This document shows, piece by piece, positions 1 through 8,022 of a stretch of DNA of 30,568 bases. A program made the position numbers and the translations under genes. Source of the DNA: Candidatus Parcubacteria bacterium. Lineage in GTDB: Bacteria; Patescibacteriota; Microgenomatia; UBA12405. The DNA lies in contig JAEZTF010000020.1 in assembly GCA_023443725.1 (NCBI GenBank), positions 1-30,568 on the forward strand. Reading direction: 5' to 3'. Numbering within the stretch: position 1 is the stretch's first letter; each line of letters starts with the position of its first letter. The notes beneath the pieces are model-generated. The model did not search any database and was not told the origin of the DNA. It was given only the letters and a program-made list of their open reading frames with translations.

Positions 1-21
1 CTCCCCTTAAAAAAGGGAGAA
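1..21. repeat. Family A palindromic element, cut by the window edge
   Basis: The window opens on the right half of the element seen complete near 6107, 8215 and 14590: CTCCCC, an A/T loop, then GGGAG. Only the second hairpin is visible. It lies just upstream of the rplY promoter, so this copy is intergenic. Confidence 0.75.
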
Positions 22-29
22 GTCTCTGT

Positions 30-35
30 TATAAT
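30..35 (+). promoter_or_regulatory. Probable -10 box of rplY
   Basis: TATAAT sits 67 nt before the rplY start. Transcription would begin near 42 and give a leader of about 60 nt, unlike most genes here. The leader is rich in short complementary segments (GCC/GGC, GTC/GGAC) and might fold, but I recognise no known ribosomal protein leader. Confidence 0.5.
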
Positions 36-102
36 AGCCCTAGTTTATTAAAGCCGAAGTCAGGTAACCAAATGGCGAAGGGACATTAGGCAAACAAAAA
101 AA

Positions 103-771
103 ATGACCAAAGAAAAACATCAATTAAAAGCCCAAGTTAGAACTTTATTGGGTAGAAAAGTCAAACAATTAAGAAAAGAAGGTTTATTACCAGCGACTGT
201 TTATGGAAAAGGATTTGACTCAATATCTGTACAAATTAATTTAATTGAAGCAGAAAAAATATTTAATGAAATTGGAGAATCTGGATTAGTAGAATTGATT
301 GTTGATGAAAAAGAAAAGTTGCCAATCCTTTTTAGAAACCCACAATATCATCCATTAGATGAGAAATTGATTCATATTGATTGTTACAAAGTTAACTTGA
401 AAGAAAAGATCAGCGCTATGGTGCCAATTGAATTTGTTGGTGAATCACAAGCAGTTAAAGACGGTAATACTTTGGTAACAGTAACTGATGAAGTAGAAGT
501 TGAAGCTTTACCAGCTGATCTTCCAGAAAGTATTGAAGTTGATTTAACAGTTTTGGAAAATCTAGAATCTACTATCACTGTAGCTGATTTGAAAGTTGAT
601 AAATCTAAGGTAGAGATTTTGACTGATGCTGAACAATTAATTGCTAAGGTTGAAGAACCACGAGCTGAAGAGGAAGAACCAGCTGTTGAATTAACTCCTG
701 AAGATGTTGAAGCTACCGCTCAAAAAGGTGATCAAGCTGAATCAGAAGAAAAAACAGAAGATAAGGAATAA
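103..771 (+). CDS. rplY: 50S ribosomal protein L25, long CTC/TL5 type
   Basis: This is ribosomal protein L25, which binds 5S rRNA in the central protuberance of the large subunit. The N-terminal 5S-binding domain (about residues 5-95) has the family opening in which a basic segment (LGRKVKQLRKEGLLPATVYG) leads into the beta barrel. Residues 100-185 form the second CTC/TL5 domain, and the last 35 residues are an acidic Glu-rich tail. At 222 residues it matches the long CTC form and not the 94-residue E. coli L25. No clear Shine-Dalgarno precedes the ATG, only an A-run. It converges on the next gene with 3 nt between the stop codons. The family assignment is firm; the role of the acidic tail is unknown. 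Confidence 0.95.
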   Translation: MTKEKHQLKAQVRTLLGRKVKQLRKEGLLPATVYGKGFDSISVQINLIEAEKIFNEIGESGLVELIVDEKEKLPILFRNPQYHPLDEKLIHIDCYKVNLKEKISAMVPIEFVGESQAVKDGNTLVTVTDEVEVEALPADLPESIEVDLTVLENLESTITVADLKVDKSKVEILTDAEQLIAKVEEPRAEEEEPAVELTPEDVEATAQKGDQAESEEKTEDKE

Positions 772-774
772 ACT

Positions 775-1215
775 TTAGTTGGTAACTGAATAAAAAAGTT
801 GATCAAGATCTGGTCTAATAGGATCGATTTGGTGAGCTTTAATAACTGACTGAACAGCCTCTTGGTTTAAACCAAGAGATGATTGAATTTTGGCTAATAG
901 TAAATAATCTTGAGCGTCTTTATTTTCTTTATTTTGCAATTCGGTAATTTTTTGAGCTAGTTGTTGAGGTTGATTATTTGATTTAAAAAGGTTGATTTGA
1001 TCTAAATTAGATTCAAATTTAACGGCGTTAGACCAATCATTTTGATTAGCAAACCAATACCATAAATTGAGTTGACCTAAAAATTTGGAAGAACCATCTA
1101 AACTAGAGTATTGTAATTTTAATTTAGTTAAAGGATCTGGTTTAGTTTTGGAGAAATAAACATTGATGACAAGAAGAGAGATTAAAATCAGAATAACAAA
1201 TATTTTAGATTTCAT
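775..1215 (-). CDS. Small membrane-anchored TPR-like protein, function unknown
   Basis: A 146-residue protein with one N-terminal hydrophobic segment (about residues 4-20) that looks like an anchor or signal, then a soluble helical region. The C-terminal part (YLLLAKIQSSLGLNQEAVQS, followed by an AHQIDP segment) has the pattern of a tetratricopeptide helix pair. The reading frame stays open upstream to 1272, but those codons lie in a palindromic repeat (1226-1266), so I chose the ATG at 1215 just before the hydrophobic segment. A weak TTTACT lies 4 nt upstream and may be a leaderless -10 box. I do not recognise a specific family. Confidence 0.7.
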   Translation of the reverse strand: MKSKIFVILILISLLVINVYFSKTKPDPLTKLKLQYSSLDGSSKFLGQLNLWYWFANQNDWSNAVKFESNLDQINLFKSNNQPQQLAQKITELQNKENKDAQDYLLLAKIQSSLGLNQEAVQSVIKAHQIDPIRPDLDQLFYSVTN

Positions 1216-1225
1216 AAGCAGTAAA

Positions 1226-1266
1226 ACCCTAACCCTTCCCTTTCCCTTAAAAAGGGCAAGGGTTAA
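1226..1266. repeat. Palindromic GC-rich element between valS and the TPR-like gene
   Basis: AACCCTT and AAGGGTT form the outer arms, with CCCTT/AAGGG pairs inside. It is composed like the other dispersed elements but fits neither consensus closely. It separates valS from the next gene on the same strand. Confidence 0.6.
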
Positions 1267-1281
1267 AGCCAATTAATTTAA

Positions 1282-3540
1282 TTAATATTTAATTTCGCTG
1301 GGCCAAAGTGAAGAAATTAAGAGTTCCTTAGATAGATTATACTTAGAAATTAGATCTTGATAAACAGTTTCAGTAACAAATGGAATAAATGGATGAAGTA
1401 ATTTTAAAGAGGTAATTAAAACAGTTAATAAAACTGGAATAGTTTCTTCTCCCCTATCTTTGGCTGATTCAATATAGACATCGCAAAAATCTTTCCAGAA
1501 AAATTGATAAAGATCTTCGCTAGCCTGACCAAAACGATAATTGTTTAAATTTTTGGTAGTAGAAGAAATGATTTTATTTAATTTAGCTAAAATGTCTTTG
1601 TCGATATCTAATAATTTAGATTTATCAATTTCCAAAGAAACTTTTTGAGGATTTAGACGGTCGATAAGCATTTCGACAAAACGAGAAGCATTCCAAATCT
1701 TATTAACGAAATTTCGTTGAGCACGGATTTTATCTTCTGAAACTACAAAATCACTGGCTGGAGCGATGCCAATAATTAAAGCCATACGAAGAGCATCGGT
1801 GCCATATTTTTCAGTCATATCTAATGGATTAACCACATTGCCTTTACTTTTACTCATTTTTTGACCTTTGGAATCAACACAACGAGCATGAAGATGGACA
1901 GTTTTGAAAGGAACATCACCAGTTAGATAAATTCCAAACATAATCATTCTGGCAACCCAAAAGAAAAGAATATCCCACATGGTATCCATAATAGTGGTGG
2001 GGTAAAAATAATTAAAATCTGGTGAAGATTTTTTGGGATCAGCAGTATTAAACCCAAGTGTACTAAGAGGCCATTGACCACTTAAAAACCAAGTATCAAA
2101 AGTATCAGTTTCTTGAATTAGATGATTTGAATTACATTTAGAACAGTGACTGGAATTATCAACTATAAATTCAGCATCAACTGGGGCAACCAAAGATTGA
2201 AGACCATTGTTAATTTCTTCAAAAGAATATTTATCTTTAATGTTTTTGTAAAAATCAGAAACAACATTTTTATCTTTATCTAAAAAATTCAATTTAATAT
2301 TTGGATTACAATCTAAACAATACCAAGCGGGAATACGGGGCCCCCAAACTATTTGACGGCTAATATTCCAATCACGAATATTTTCCATCCAATCTAAATA
2401 AGTTTTTTTGAAACGAGTTGGAAAGAACTTAACTTTATTTTCTTTGGCGGCAGCAATGGCCGGTTTAGCTAATTTATCGATTTTTAAATACCATTGTGGA
2501 GCAGTAATTGGCTCAATTGGATTACCGCAACGATAACAATGACCAACTTCATGAGAATAGTTTTCGATTTTCTCCATTAAACCAGCGGCTGTTAAATCGT
2601 CAATTACCATCTGACGAACTTGTTTTGGAAAAAGACCACGATATTTTTGGGGGACATTATCATTTGATTTACCATCATAATCAAAAATACGAATAAACTC
2701 TAAACCATGTTTTTTGGCCATGTCGTAATCTTCTGGAGAATGACTCGGAGTGACTTTGACAGCTCCGGTGCCAAATTCAATATCAATTGTTTCTTCCCCT
2801 ATTACTGGGATTTCCTTATTAACTAACGGAAGCGTAACAGTTTTACCAATTAAATCTTTGTATCTTTTGTCTTTTGGATTGACAGCAATAGCAGTATCTC
2901 CAAGCATGGTTTCAGGACGAGTAGTAGCCACAGTTAATGGGCCATACTTAATATACCAAAGATGAGAGTCGACGGTTTTGTGATCAACTTCAAGGTTGGA
3001 AAAAGCAGTACCGCAACGAGTGCAATAATTAACTATTTTTTCTTCACGATAAATAAGACCATCATGATAAAGTTTTTTAAAAGTATTTAAAACATTTTCG
3101 ACAATTTGAGGTTCTAGGGAATAGTGGTAACGACTCCAATCCATGGAAAAACCAAGTTTCTTCATTTGAAATTGATTTAATTTTCGATTGTCCTCAACAA
3201 AATCCCAAATCATTTGATAAAGAGTTTGACGATCAAAATCAAAACGTGATTTGCCTTCTTTGGCTAACCTTTTTTCAAAAACAAATTGAGTTTCGATGCC
3301 AGCATGATCACCACCAGGAAGCCAAAGAGTAGAATCGCCAAGCATACGATGAAAACGAACCATAATATCTTGAACTGTAAAAACAGCGTGACCCATATGC
3401 ATAGGATCGTTGGCATTTGGAAGAGGCAAAATTATAGAAAATGGTTTTTTTGATTTGTCGAGTTTAGGGGTAAAAGCACCAGATTTTTGCCAAAGATCAT
3501 ATATTTGGCTTTCAGATTGTGAATTATAAGCTTTATCCAT
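1282..3540 (-). CDS. valS: Valine--tRNA ligase, short form
   Basis: This class I aminoacyl-tRNA synthetase charges tRNA-Val with valine. The HIGH motif appears as HMGH at residues 48-51 and the KMSKS loop as KMSKSKGN near residues 559-566. The CP1 editing domain is present (TTRPETMLGDTAIAVNP; GTGAVKVTPSHSPEDYD), so mischarged threonine can probably be cleared. Cys pairs at CTRC, CYRC, CLDC and CSKC suggest zinc-binding knuckles. At 752 residues it is about 200 shorter than E. coli ValS; the protein ends soon after the anticodon-binding helices and lacks the usual C-terminal coiled-coil arm. The ATG is 6 nt after a TAAAAT box, so the message is probably leaderless. Confidence 0.97.
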   Translation of the reverse strand: MDKAYNSQSESQIYDLWQKSGAFTPKLDKSKKPFSIILPLPNANDPMHMGHAVFTVQDIMVRFHRMLGDSTLWLPGGDHAGIETQFVFEKRLAKEGKSRFDFDRQTLYQMIWDFVEDNRKLNQFQMKKLGFSMDWSRYHYSLEPQIVENVLNTFKKLYHDGLIYREEKIVNYCTRCGTAFSNLEVDHKTVDSHLWYIKYGPLTVATTRPETMLGDTAIAVNPKDKRYKDLIGKTVTLPLVNKEIPVIGEETIDIEFGTGAVKVTPSHSPEDYDMAKKHGLEFIRIFDYDGKSNDNVPQKYRGLFPKQVRQMVIDDLTAAGLMEKIENYSHEVGHCYRCGNPIEPITAPQWYLKIDKLAKPAIAAAKENKVKFFPTRFKKTYLDWMENIRDWNISRQIVWGPRIPAWYCLDCNPNIKLNFLDKDKNVVSDFYKNIKDKYSFEEINNGLQSLVAPVDAEFIVDNSSHCSKCNSNHLIQETDTFDTWFLSGQWPLSTLGFNTADPKKSSPDFNYFYPTTIMDTMWDILFFWVARMIMFGIYLTGDVPFKTVHLHARCVDSKGQKMSKSKGNVVNPLDMTEKYGTDALRMALIIGIAPASDFVVSEDKIRAQRNFVNKIWNASRFVEMLIDRLNPQKVSLEIDKSKLLDIDKDILAKLNKIISSTTKNLNNYRFGQASEDLYQFFWKDFCDVYIESAKDRGEETIPVLLTVLITSLKLLHPFIPFVTETVYQDLISKYNLSKELLISSLWPSEIKY

Positions 3541-3546
3541 GGGAGT

Positions 3547-3552
3547 ATTTTA
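3547..3552 (-). promoter_or_regulatory. -10 box of valS
   Basis: TAAAAT on the minus strand, 6 nt from the valS ATG. A start at the usual distance would put +1 on or beside the ATG. Confidence 0.6.
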
Positions 3553-3590
3553 ACACTAAACTAGGCTAAAATTTTATTTAATTAAAAAAA

Positions 3591-5441
3591 TTAATTTATA
3601 GTTTCTTGGTTAGTATTTAAACTATACTTGATAGTTCTTTGTTGCTCATCACTATTAGTGACAGTAATGATAAATTCTGATTTTTCTGAAGAATAGGAAC
3701 ACTTTGTCTCTATTGGAAAAGGTTTAAAATTAGGAGGAACACTATAATTTCTAATAATCGGATCAAAAGTAAGGTTATCTATTGTGTTTTGAAAATCCTT
3801 TTTAACACTAGAATTTGGAAGGGAGTAAATTATGGCAGAGGTACCACTACCAATGCCAGCAGAAGTACAAGAAAGAAGATATTTCTCATCATCAGTTAGA
3901 AATATATCAGCATAAGAAAGATCTATATCTATTCTTCGATTTTTAGTAATATCATAAAAATTTTCAGATCCCCATTCCCAACCAATAGAATAATAAATTA
4001 AATAATTTCCTTTTGGGGAAAATCTCAAATCATTAAAAGATTTATAAACACCATCTAATTCTCTAGATGTTTCCCAATCATCATAACCACTATCAATAAC
4101 TTTTTGAACACCATTTTTAACTAAAACAACTTCATTTTTTCCAGATTTAAGTCTGGTATAAGCACTATAATCACCAAATTTTACTTCATCACTCAAAATT
4201 TCTTCTGAATAAAGAGTATTAATTTTATTATTGTTAACTTCCATTAAGACTAAATACTTTGAAACAGGTTGATTTTCTTCATAAATATCAACATTAAATT
4301 GATATTTATTGGGATTAATTGATTTAATATTGTAAACATTAGTATAAAAAACTTGATTGTACCAATCATTAAATTTTTCAAAACTAATATTTTTGTTGGA
4401 ATACATATCGTAAGCATCTAATAGTTTTTGGTTGGCTAAATAATAATAATATTGATAAATAGTATTAATGTTTTGATCTTGATTATCGGATTTTTGAGGA
4501 GATATTAACGAAATTCTTGCAGGTGGATTAAAGGTATTAATACTTTCTACAAATTTTTTGAAATTTGAAACAGATAATTCATAGGGTGTTTTTTGTTCAT
4601 TTCTTGAAATCACTTGATTAAAATTTAAATCGGATTCTGGACCTTGATAAGATGTTAAAAGATTACTTATTAATAAGTTATCAAAATAACCATTGTTTAA
4701 TTTTTTATAAAAATATTGTTTTATTTGATAATTAAAATATTTTTCATCTCTACTATTTTCAGTGTCTGGATTCTCAAAAAATAAAGTCGTTTTTATATTA
4801 TTTTTACATTTATTATCCCTTTCAATAAAAATGACGTTGCGCCCATTGATTTTGTTTTTAAAATTGAAATGATATTGACAAATATCCTGAGATTTTTTTA
4901 ATATTTCAAAATTGTCTATTGGTCCATATTGATGAGCATCACTGTTTGGATATGTATGACCGGGATATTGATTATTAATAAAATCAAAGTTGATGTAGTC
5001 ATTTTTTAAAAACTTAATTTCTACCACATAACGGTAAAAATTGTCTTCTTTATCAAGAAAGTCTTTATTAACACTACTTAAATGGGTGATATATGGACGA
5101 GGAGAAGTTAATATTTCTCCCCAACTTTCTGGATAAATAAATTCAATACCTAAAACGTCATTTCGATATTTAATCCAACCAGCTTCAACTTGATCATTTC
5201 CTCCTGTAGGTGAAACATTTTGGTTATAGTTAATAACTAAATTAGAATTAGAATTAGAATTTGGAACAGACTCTGTGGATTTTGATTTTTGAATTAGAAA
5301 TAATATAGAACTAATTAAAATAGAAAATAAAATGATTAAAAAAATAATTATTTTTATTTTTTTGTTTTTAAAATTAATCAAATTAATTTTATTATCAGAA
5401 GATGGATTTGTTTCAATCTCTTGAGTTGAAATATTTTCCAT
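3591..5441 (-). CDS. Membrane-anchored exported protein with possible beta-propeller C-terminus, function unknown
   Basis: A protein of 616 residues if begun at the second ATG. A short cytoplasmic N-terminus is followed by one strongly hydrophobic segment (about residues 28-50), a Ser/Asn-rich linker, and a large region expected outside the membrane. Around residue 90 the stretch YRNDVLGIEFIYPESWG resembles the start of small domains common in exported CPR proteins. The last 200 residues contain blade-like strands (LRFSPKGNYLIYYS; IFLTDDEKYLLSCTS) like those of WD40/TolB-type propellers. The first ATG (5456) is less likely, because TAATAT lies 5 nt before the ATG at 5441. No enzyme motif is visible. 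It is divergent from the HD-domain gene. Confidence 0.75.
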   Translation of the reverse strand: MENISTQEIETNPSSDNKINLINFKNKKIKIIIFLIILFSILISSILFLIQKSKSTESVPNSNSNSNLVINYNQNVSPTGGNDQVEAGWIKYRNDVLGIEFIYPESWGEILTSPRPYITHLSSVNKDFLDKEDNFYRYVVEIKFLKNDYINFDFINNQYPGHTYPNSDAHQYGPIDNFEILKKSQDICQYHFNFKNKINGRNVIFIERDNKCKNNIKTTLFFENPDTENSRDEKYFNYQIKQYFYKKLNNGYFDNLLISNLLTSYQGPESDLNFNQVISRNEQKTPYELSVSNFKKFVESINTFNPPARISLISPQKSDNQDQNINTIYQYYYYLANQKLLDAYDMYSNKNISFEKFNDWYNQVFYTNVYNIKSINPNKYQFNVDIYEENQPVSKYLVLMEVNNNKINTLYSEEILSDEVKFGDYSAYTRLKSGKNEVVLVKNGVQKVIDSGYDDWETSRELDGVYKSFNDLRFSPKGNYLIYYSIGWEWGSENFYDITKNRRIDIDLSYADIFLTDDEKYLLSCTSAGIGSGTSAIIYSLPNSSVKKDFQNTIDNLTFDPIIRNYSVPPNFKPFPIETKCSYSSEKSEFIITVTNSDEQQRTIKYSLNTNQETIN

Positions 5442-5446
5442 ACTTA

Positions 5447-5470
5447 ATATTAGCATTAATAATCTATAAT
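5447..5470. promoter_or_regulatory. Divergent promoters with -10 boxes close to both start codons
   Basis: The minus strand carries TAATAT at 5452-5447, 5 nt from the ATG at 5441. The plus strand carries TATAAT at 5465-5470, 5 nt from the ATG at 5476. Only 34 nt separate the two starts, so each promoter's upstream part lies in the other gene's first codons. Confidence 0.55.
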
Positions 5471-5475
5471 TCAGT

Positions 5476-6024
5476 ATGACTCAAGAAGAAATTTATAAAC
5501 TGCATCAAAAATATGCAACATCAGAAAAAGTATTAAATGTGGGATGGAACCATAGTCTGATTGTAAAAGAAATAGCTCTTCAAATTGTAAATTCTTTAAA
5601 AGATAAATATGAAATTGAAGTTGATAAAAATTTAGTTGAGATTGGAGCGCTAGTTCACGATATTGGTATTTATGAATATTATGATTATCTGGATGGAGAG
5701 ATTAAAACTAAAAAAAATTATATACTTCATGGAAGATTAGGTTATGAAATTTTAATTAAAGAAGGTGCTCCAAAAAAAATAGCTAGATTTGCCCTGGTTC
5801 ATATAGGTGTGGGCTATGAACAAGATATTCCAATTAGTTTAGAAGAAGAAATTGTGGCTTATGCAGATAGTTTTCATTCAAAATGTCCGTTTAGATTTAA
5901 TTCTTTTGAAAACGAAAAAAAACATCTTGAAAGTTTTGGTGTAGATAAAGGTGTTCTTTATGAAAGATTTAAAGATAAATTTGGAATTCCGGAATTAGAT
6001 AAATTAAAACCAATCTTCCCCTAA
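5476..6024 (+). CDS. HD-domain metal-dependent phosphohydrolase
   Basis: An HD-superfamily hydrolase of 182 residues, expected to be cytosolic and to cleave a phosphate ester or nucleotide. Visible metal ligands are His26 (WNHSL), the His61-Asp62 doublet (HDIG), His85, His109 (HIG) and Asp131 (AYADSFHSK). This His/HD/His/His/Asp order matches the small HDIG family; the substrate cannot be inferred. The last codons (PIFP and the stop) are supplied by a palindromic element that begins at 6011, so the natural C-terminus may have been altered by that insertion. TATAAT ends 5 nt before the ATG, so the message is probably leaderless. Confidence 0.88.
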   Translation: MTQEEIYKLHQKYATSEKVLNVGWNHSLIVKEIALQIVNSLKDKYEIEVDKNLVEIGALVHDIGIYEYYDYLDGEIKTKKNYILHGRLGYEILIKEGAPKKIARFALVHIGVGYEQDIPISLEEEIVAYADSFHSKCPFRFNSFENEKKHLESFGVDKGVLYERFKDKFGIPELDKLKPIFP

Positions 6025-6050
6025 CCCCTTCTTTGACAAGACGGGGAATA
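6011..6050. repeat. Family B palindromic element at the end of the HD-domain gene
   Basis: It begins CAATCTTCCCCTAACCCC and continues CTTCTTTGACAAGACGGGG. It nearly matches copies at 16635, 17246, 22310 and 26318. The TAA inside this copy is the stop codon of the HD gene. Confidence 0.85.
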
Positions 6051-6058
6051 AAATTTGA

Positions 6059-6064
6059 TATAAT
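6059..6064 (+). promoter_or_regulatory. -10 box of tsaC-tsaE
   Basis: A perfect TATAAT ends 6 nt before the GTG start at 6071. It follows directly on the family B repeat, so any -35 would lie in the repeat. A leaderless GTG mRNA is predicted. Confidence 0.6.
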
Positions 6065-6070
6065 TACACG

Positions 6071-7255
6071 GTGAAAATATTGGAACTTAGGACAAATTAT
6101 TATGTATCAAACCCCTCTGTCACCTCATCGGTGACATCTCCCCTTAAAAAAGGGAGAAATCTTTATAACTACAATCAAGTAATTAAAGAAGCGGCAGAGA
6201 CGATTTTGGCGGGTGGTTTAATAGTGTTCCCTAGTGACACAGTTTACATTTTGACGGTTGACCCGACTAATGAAAAAGGAGTTAAAAAATTATTGGAATT
6301 TAAAAATCGATGGACAGGAAAAGCAATTTCAGTAGCAGTATTGGATCAAAAAATGGCTCAAGATTTTGTAGTTTTAAACGAAAATAGTAAAGCAATTTAT
6401 AAAAATTTATTACCTGGACCATTTACTATTGTGAGTGAAGGAAAACATAAAGTAGTAAAAGGTATTGAAGCAGAAAATGGAACTTTAGGAATAAGAATTC
6501 CAGAAAATAAATATATTCATGATTTAGTAGAATTAGTGGGTAAACCAATAACAGCAACTTCGGCAAATTTGTCTGGTAGAACACCTAATTATTCGATTCA
6601 AAGTTTTTTAAGATCACTGTCAAAAAAGAAACAAGAGATGATTGATTTGATTATCGATGGAGGAAAATTACCAAAAAACAAGCCATCAACAGTAATCGAT
6701 GCAACTGAATCAGAAATAAAAATTTTAAGACGTGGAGATTTAATTACTGGAAAAACCATAAATTTTATTAGTAAGTCAGAAAAAGAAACAGAAAAAATAG
6801 CTGAATTTTTATTAAATAAAAATTTAAATAGTCAAAATAAACCATTAGTGTTTTTATTATCGGGAGATCTTGGTTGCGGTAAAACAGTTTTTAGCCGAAA
6901 AATAGGGCATCTTCTTGGAGTAAAAGAAAAAATAACCTCCCCTACTTTTTTTATTTACAATGAATACTCAATACAAAACCCCTCAGTCACCTCATCGGTG
7001 ACAGCTCCCCTTGATGAAAGGGAGCCTTCAAAACAAAATTGGAAATTTTTACATATGGATTTGTATAAAATTACGACTGAAAAAGATTTGAAAGAGATAA
7101 AATTTTTAGATTTATTTTCTGAAAATACTATTAGTTGTATTGAATGGCCAGAAAATATGGGAGATAAATTTTTAAAAAAAATAAAAGAAAAAGCTAAAGT
7201 AGTGTCGGTAAATTTTGAATATATTGACGAAGAAACGAGATCTATTAGTTACTAA
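6071..7255 (+). CDS. TsaC-TsaE fusion: threonylcarbamoyl-AMP synthase joined to the t6A ATPase
   Basis: Two t6A-pathway enzymes in one 394-residue chain. Residues about 36-225 are TsaC/Sua5-like (YrdC fold), which makes threonylcarbamoyl-AMP from threonine, bicarbonate and ATP; visible motifs are PSDTVY, FKNRWTGKAISVAV, TATSANLSG and PSTVIDAT. The usual TVYGL is TVYIL here. Residues about 235-390 are TsaE, the P-loop ATPase that partners TsaD, with Walker A GDLGCGKT at 265-272, then SPTFFIYNEY and HMDLYKI. Two palindromic elements are translated in frame: residues 14-33, ahead of the TsaC core, and about 303-321, in the loop before HMDLYKI. GTG is the first start after TATAAT. The 3' end overlaps the next gene's stop codon by 4 nt. 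The fusion is read directly; activity is inferred. Confidence 0.93.
   Translation: MKILELRTNYYVSNPSVTSSVTSPLKKGRNLYNYNQVIKEAAETILAGGLIVFPSDTVYILTVDPTNEKGVKKLLEFKNRWTGKAISVAVLDQKMAQDFVVLNENSKAIYKNLLPGPFTIVSEGKHKVVKGIEAENGTLGIRIPENKYIHDLVELVGKPITATSANLSGRTPNYSIQSFLRSLSKKKQEMIDLIIDGGKLPKNKPSTVIDATESEIKILRRGDLITGKTINFISKSEKETEKIAEFLLNKNLNSQNKPLVFLLSGDLGCGKTVFSRKIGHLLGVKEKITSPTFFIYNEYSIQNPSVTSSVTAPLDEREPSKQNWKFLHMDLYKITTEKDLKEIKFLDLFSENTISCIEWPENMGDKFLKKIKEKAKVVSVNFEYIDEETRSISY
6107..6164 (+). repeat. Family A palindromic element, in frame near the start of tsaC-tsaE
   Basis: Two hairpins lie side by side: TGTCACC/GGTGACA (6118-6136) and CTCCC...GGGAG (6138-6156). It is read as NPSVTSSVTSPLKKGR. 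The same peptide theme recurs at three other sites in the window. Confidence 0.9.
6976..7026 (+). repeat. Family A palindromic element, in frame in the TsaE half
   Basis: It is read as NPSVTSSVTAPLDEREP. Hairpin 1 is identical to that of the 6107 copy. Hairpin 2 is GCTCCC...GGGAGC with a GATG loop. It falls between the conserved NEYS and HMDLYKI segments of TsaE. Confidence 0.9.
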
Positions 7256-7995
7256 AGTAATTGGAATGAAGAAATAAATTCTTCACATTCTGTTTTGAGA
7301 GATTCCTTACCATTGTGAACACATTGAATGGTGTAATTTTTGCCATTATATTGAATATCAACAATAGTTTGAGTAGAAATATCATAACGATAAGTATTTT
7401 GACCTGAAACTAAAAAATCACCACTAAAATTACGATTTGGAGTAACCCATGCCCATTGATCATTTAGACCAACATGAACAGCAAAATTACCACTATATAA
7501 ATAAAAAGTATAACGTCGACCGGAACTTTCAGTGTCGGAATAAACTTTTCGACTAGATAAATAATCTATGGAAAACCCATCTTCAGTACTAGTATAAGTG
7601 GTTAAAGTTGGAGTAGATTCGACTGGAGTTGGAGTTAAAGTTGGCTTGGCACAAACAACACCGCAACCACCAGGACATTGCTTACCTGAAGGACAATTTA
7701 ATTTACCACCAGTAGGACAAGGTGGAGGAGTACAAACTGGAGAAATAGTAATTTTTGGAGTTGGAGTTGATTTTATTTTGGTACTAGAAGAAGCAATTGG
7801 AGTAGCAGTGGCTGTTGGAGCTAAAGTAATGATTGGAGTTTCGATTGGTATTTGAGTAGGAGTAGGAGAAACTTCAGGTTTGGCAGCCGATGTTTTTTGT
7901 TGATGATTAATCTGATAGAGGAAATAACCACCAATTGCTGATAAAATCACGAAAATAATGGTTAAAACCAAATAGACAGAATTTTTGGTTTTCAT
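7252..7995 (-). CDS. Membrane-anchored protein with Pro/Thr linker and Cys-rich knot, function unknown
   Basis: A 247-residue protein with three visible parts. Residues 7-29 form one hydrophobic anchor. Residues 35-90 are a Pro/Thr/Ser-rich linker with repeated PTP and TPT, typical of surface-exposed stalks. Residues about 88-116 form a compact Cys/Gly/Pro cluster (CTPPPCPTGGKLNC, then QCPGGCGVVC) with eight Cys residues, which implies disulfides or a metal site outside the cytoplasm. The C-terminal 110 residues form a beta-rich domain that starts TEDGFSIDY, similar in style to part of the 3591-5441 product. A TATATA-like box lies 4 nt from the ATG. No family is recognised. Confidence 0.75.
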   Translation of the reverse strand: MKTKNSVYLVLTIIFVILSAIGGYFLYQINHQQKTSAAKPEVSPTPTQIPIETPIITLAPTATATPIASSSTKIKSTPTPKITISPVCTPPPCPTGGKLNCPSGKQCPGGCGVVCAKPTLTPTPVESTPTLTTYTSTEDGFSIDYLSSRKVYSDTESSGRRYTFYLYSGNFAVHVGLNDQWAWVTPNRNFSGDFLVSGQNTYRYDISTQTIVDIQYNGKNYTIQCVHNGKESLKTECEEFISSFQLL

Positions 7996-8007
7996 AAACT
8001 ATATATT

Positions 8008-8013
8008 TATAAT
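8008..8013 (+). promoter_or_regulatory. -10 box of tsaD
   Basis: TATAAT ends 9 nt before the tsaD ATG, which predicts a leader of only 2-3 nt. It lies in a 27-nt divergent gap shared with the Cys-rich protein gene. Confidence 0.55.
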
Positions 8014-8022
8014 ACAGTATTA

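Noticed and set aside
1216..1272. The upstream start of the TPR-like gene.
   Set aside because: The 19 extra residues come from a palindromic repeat and would put charged sequence before the signal-like segment.
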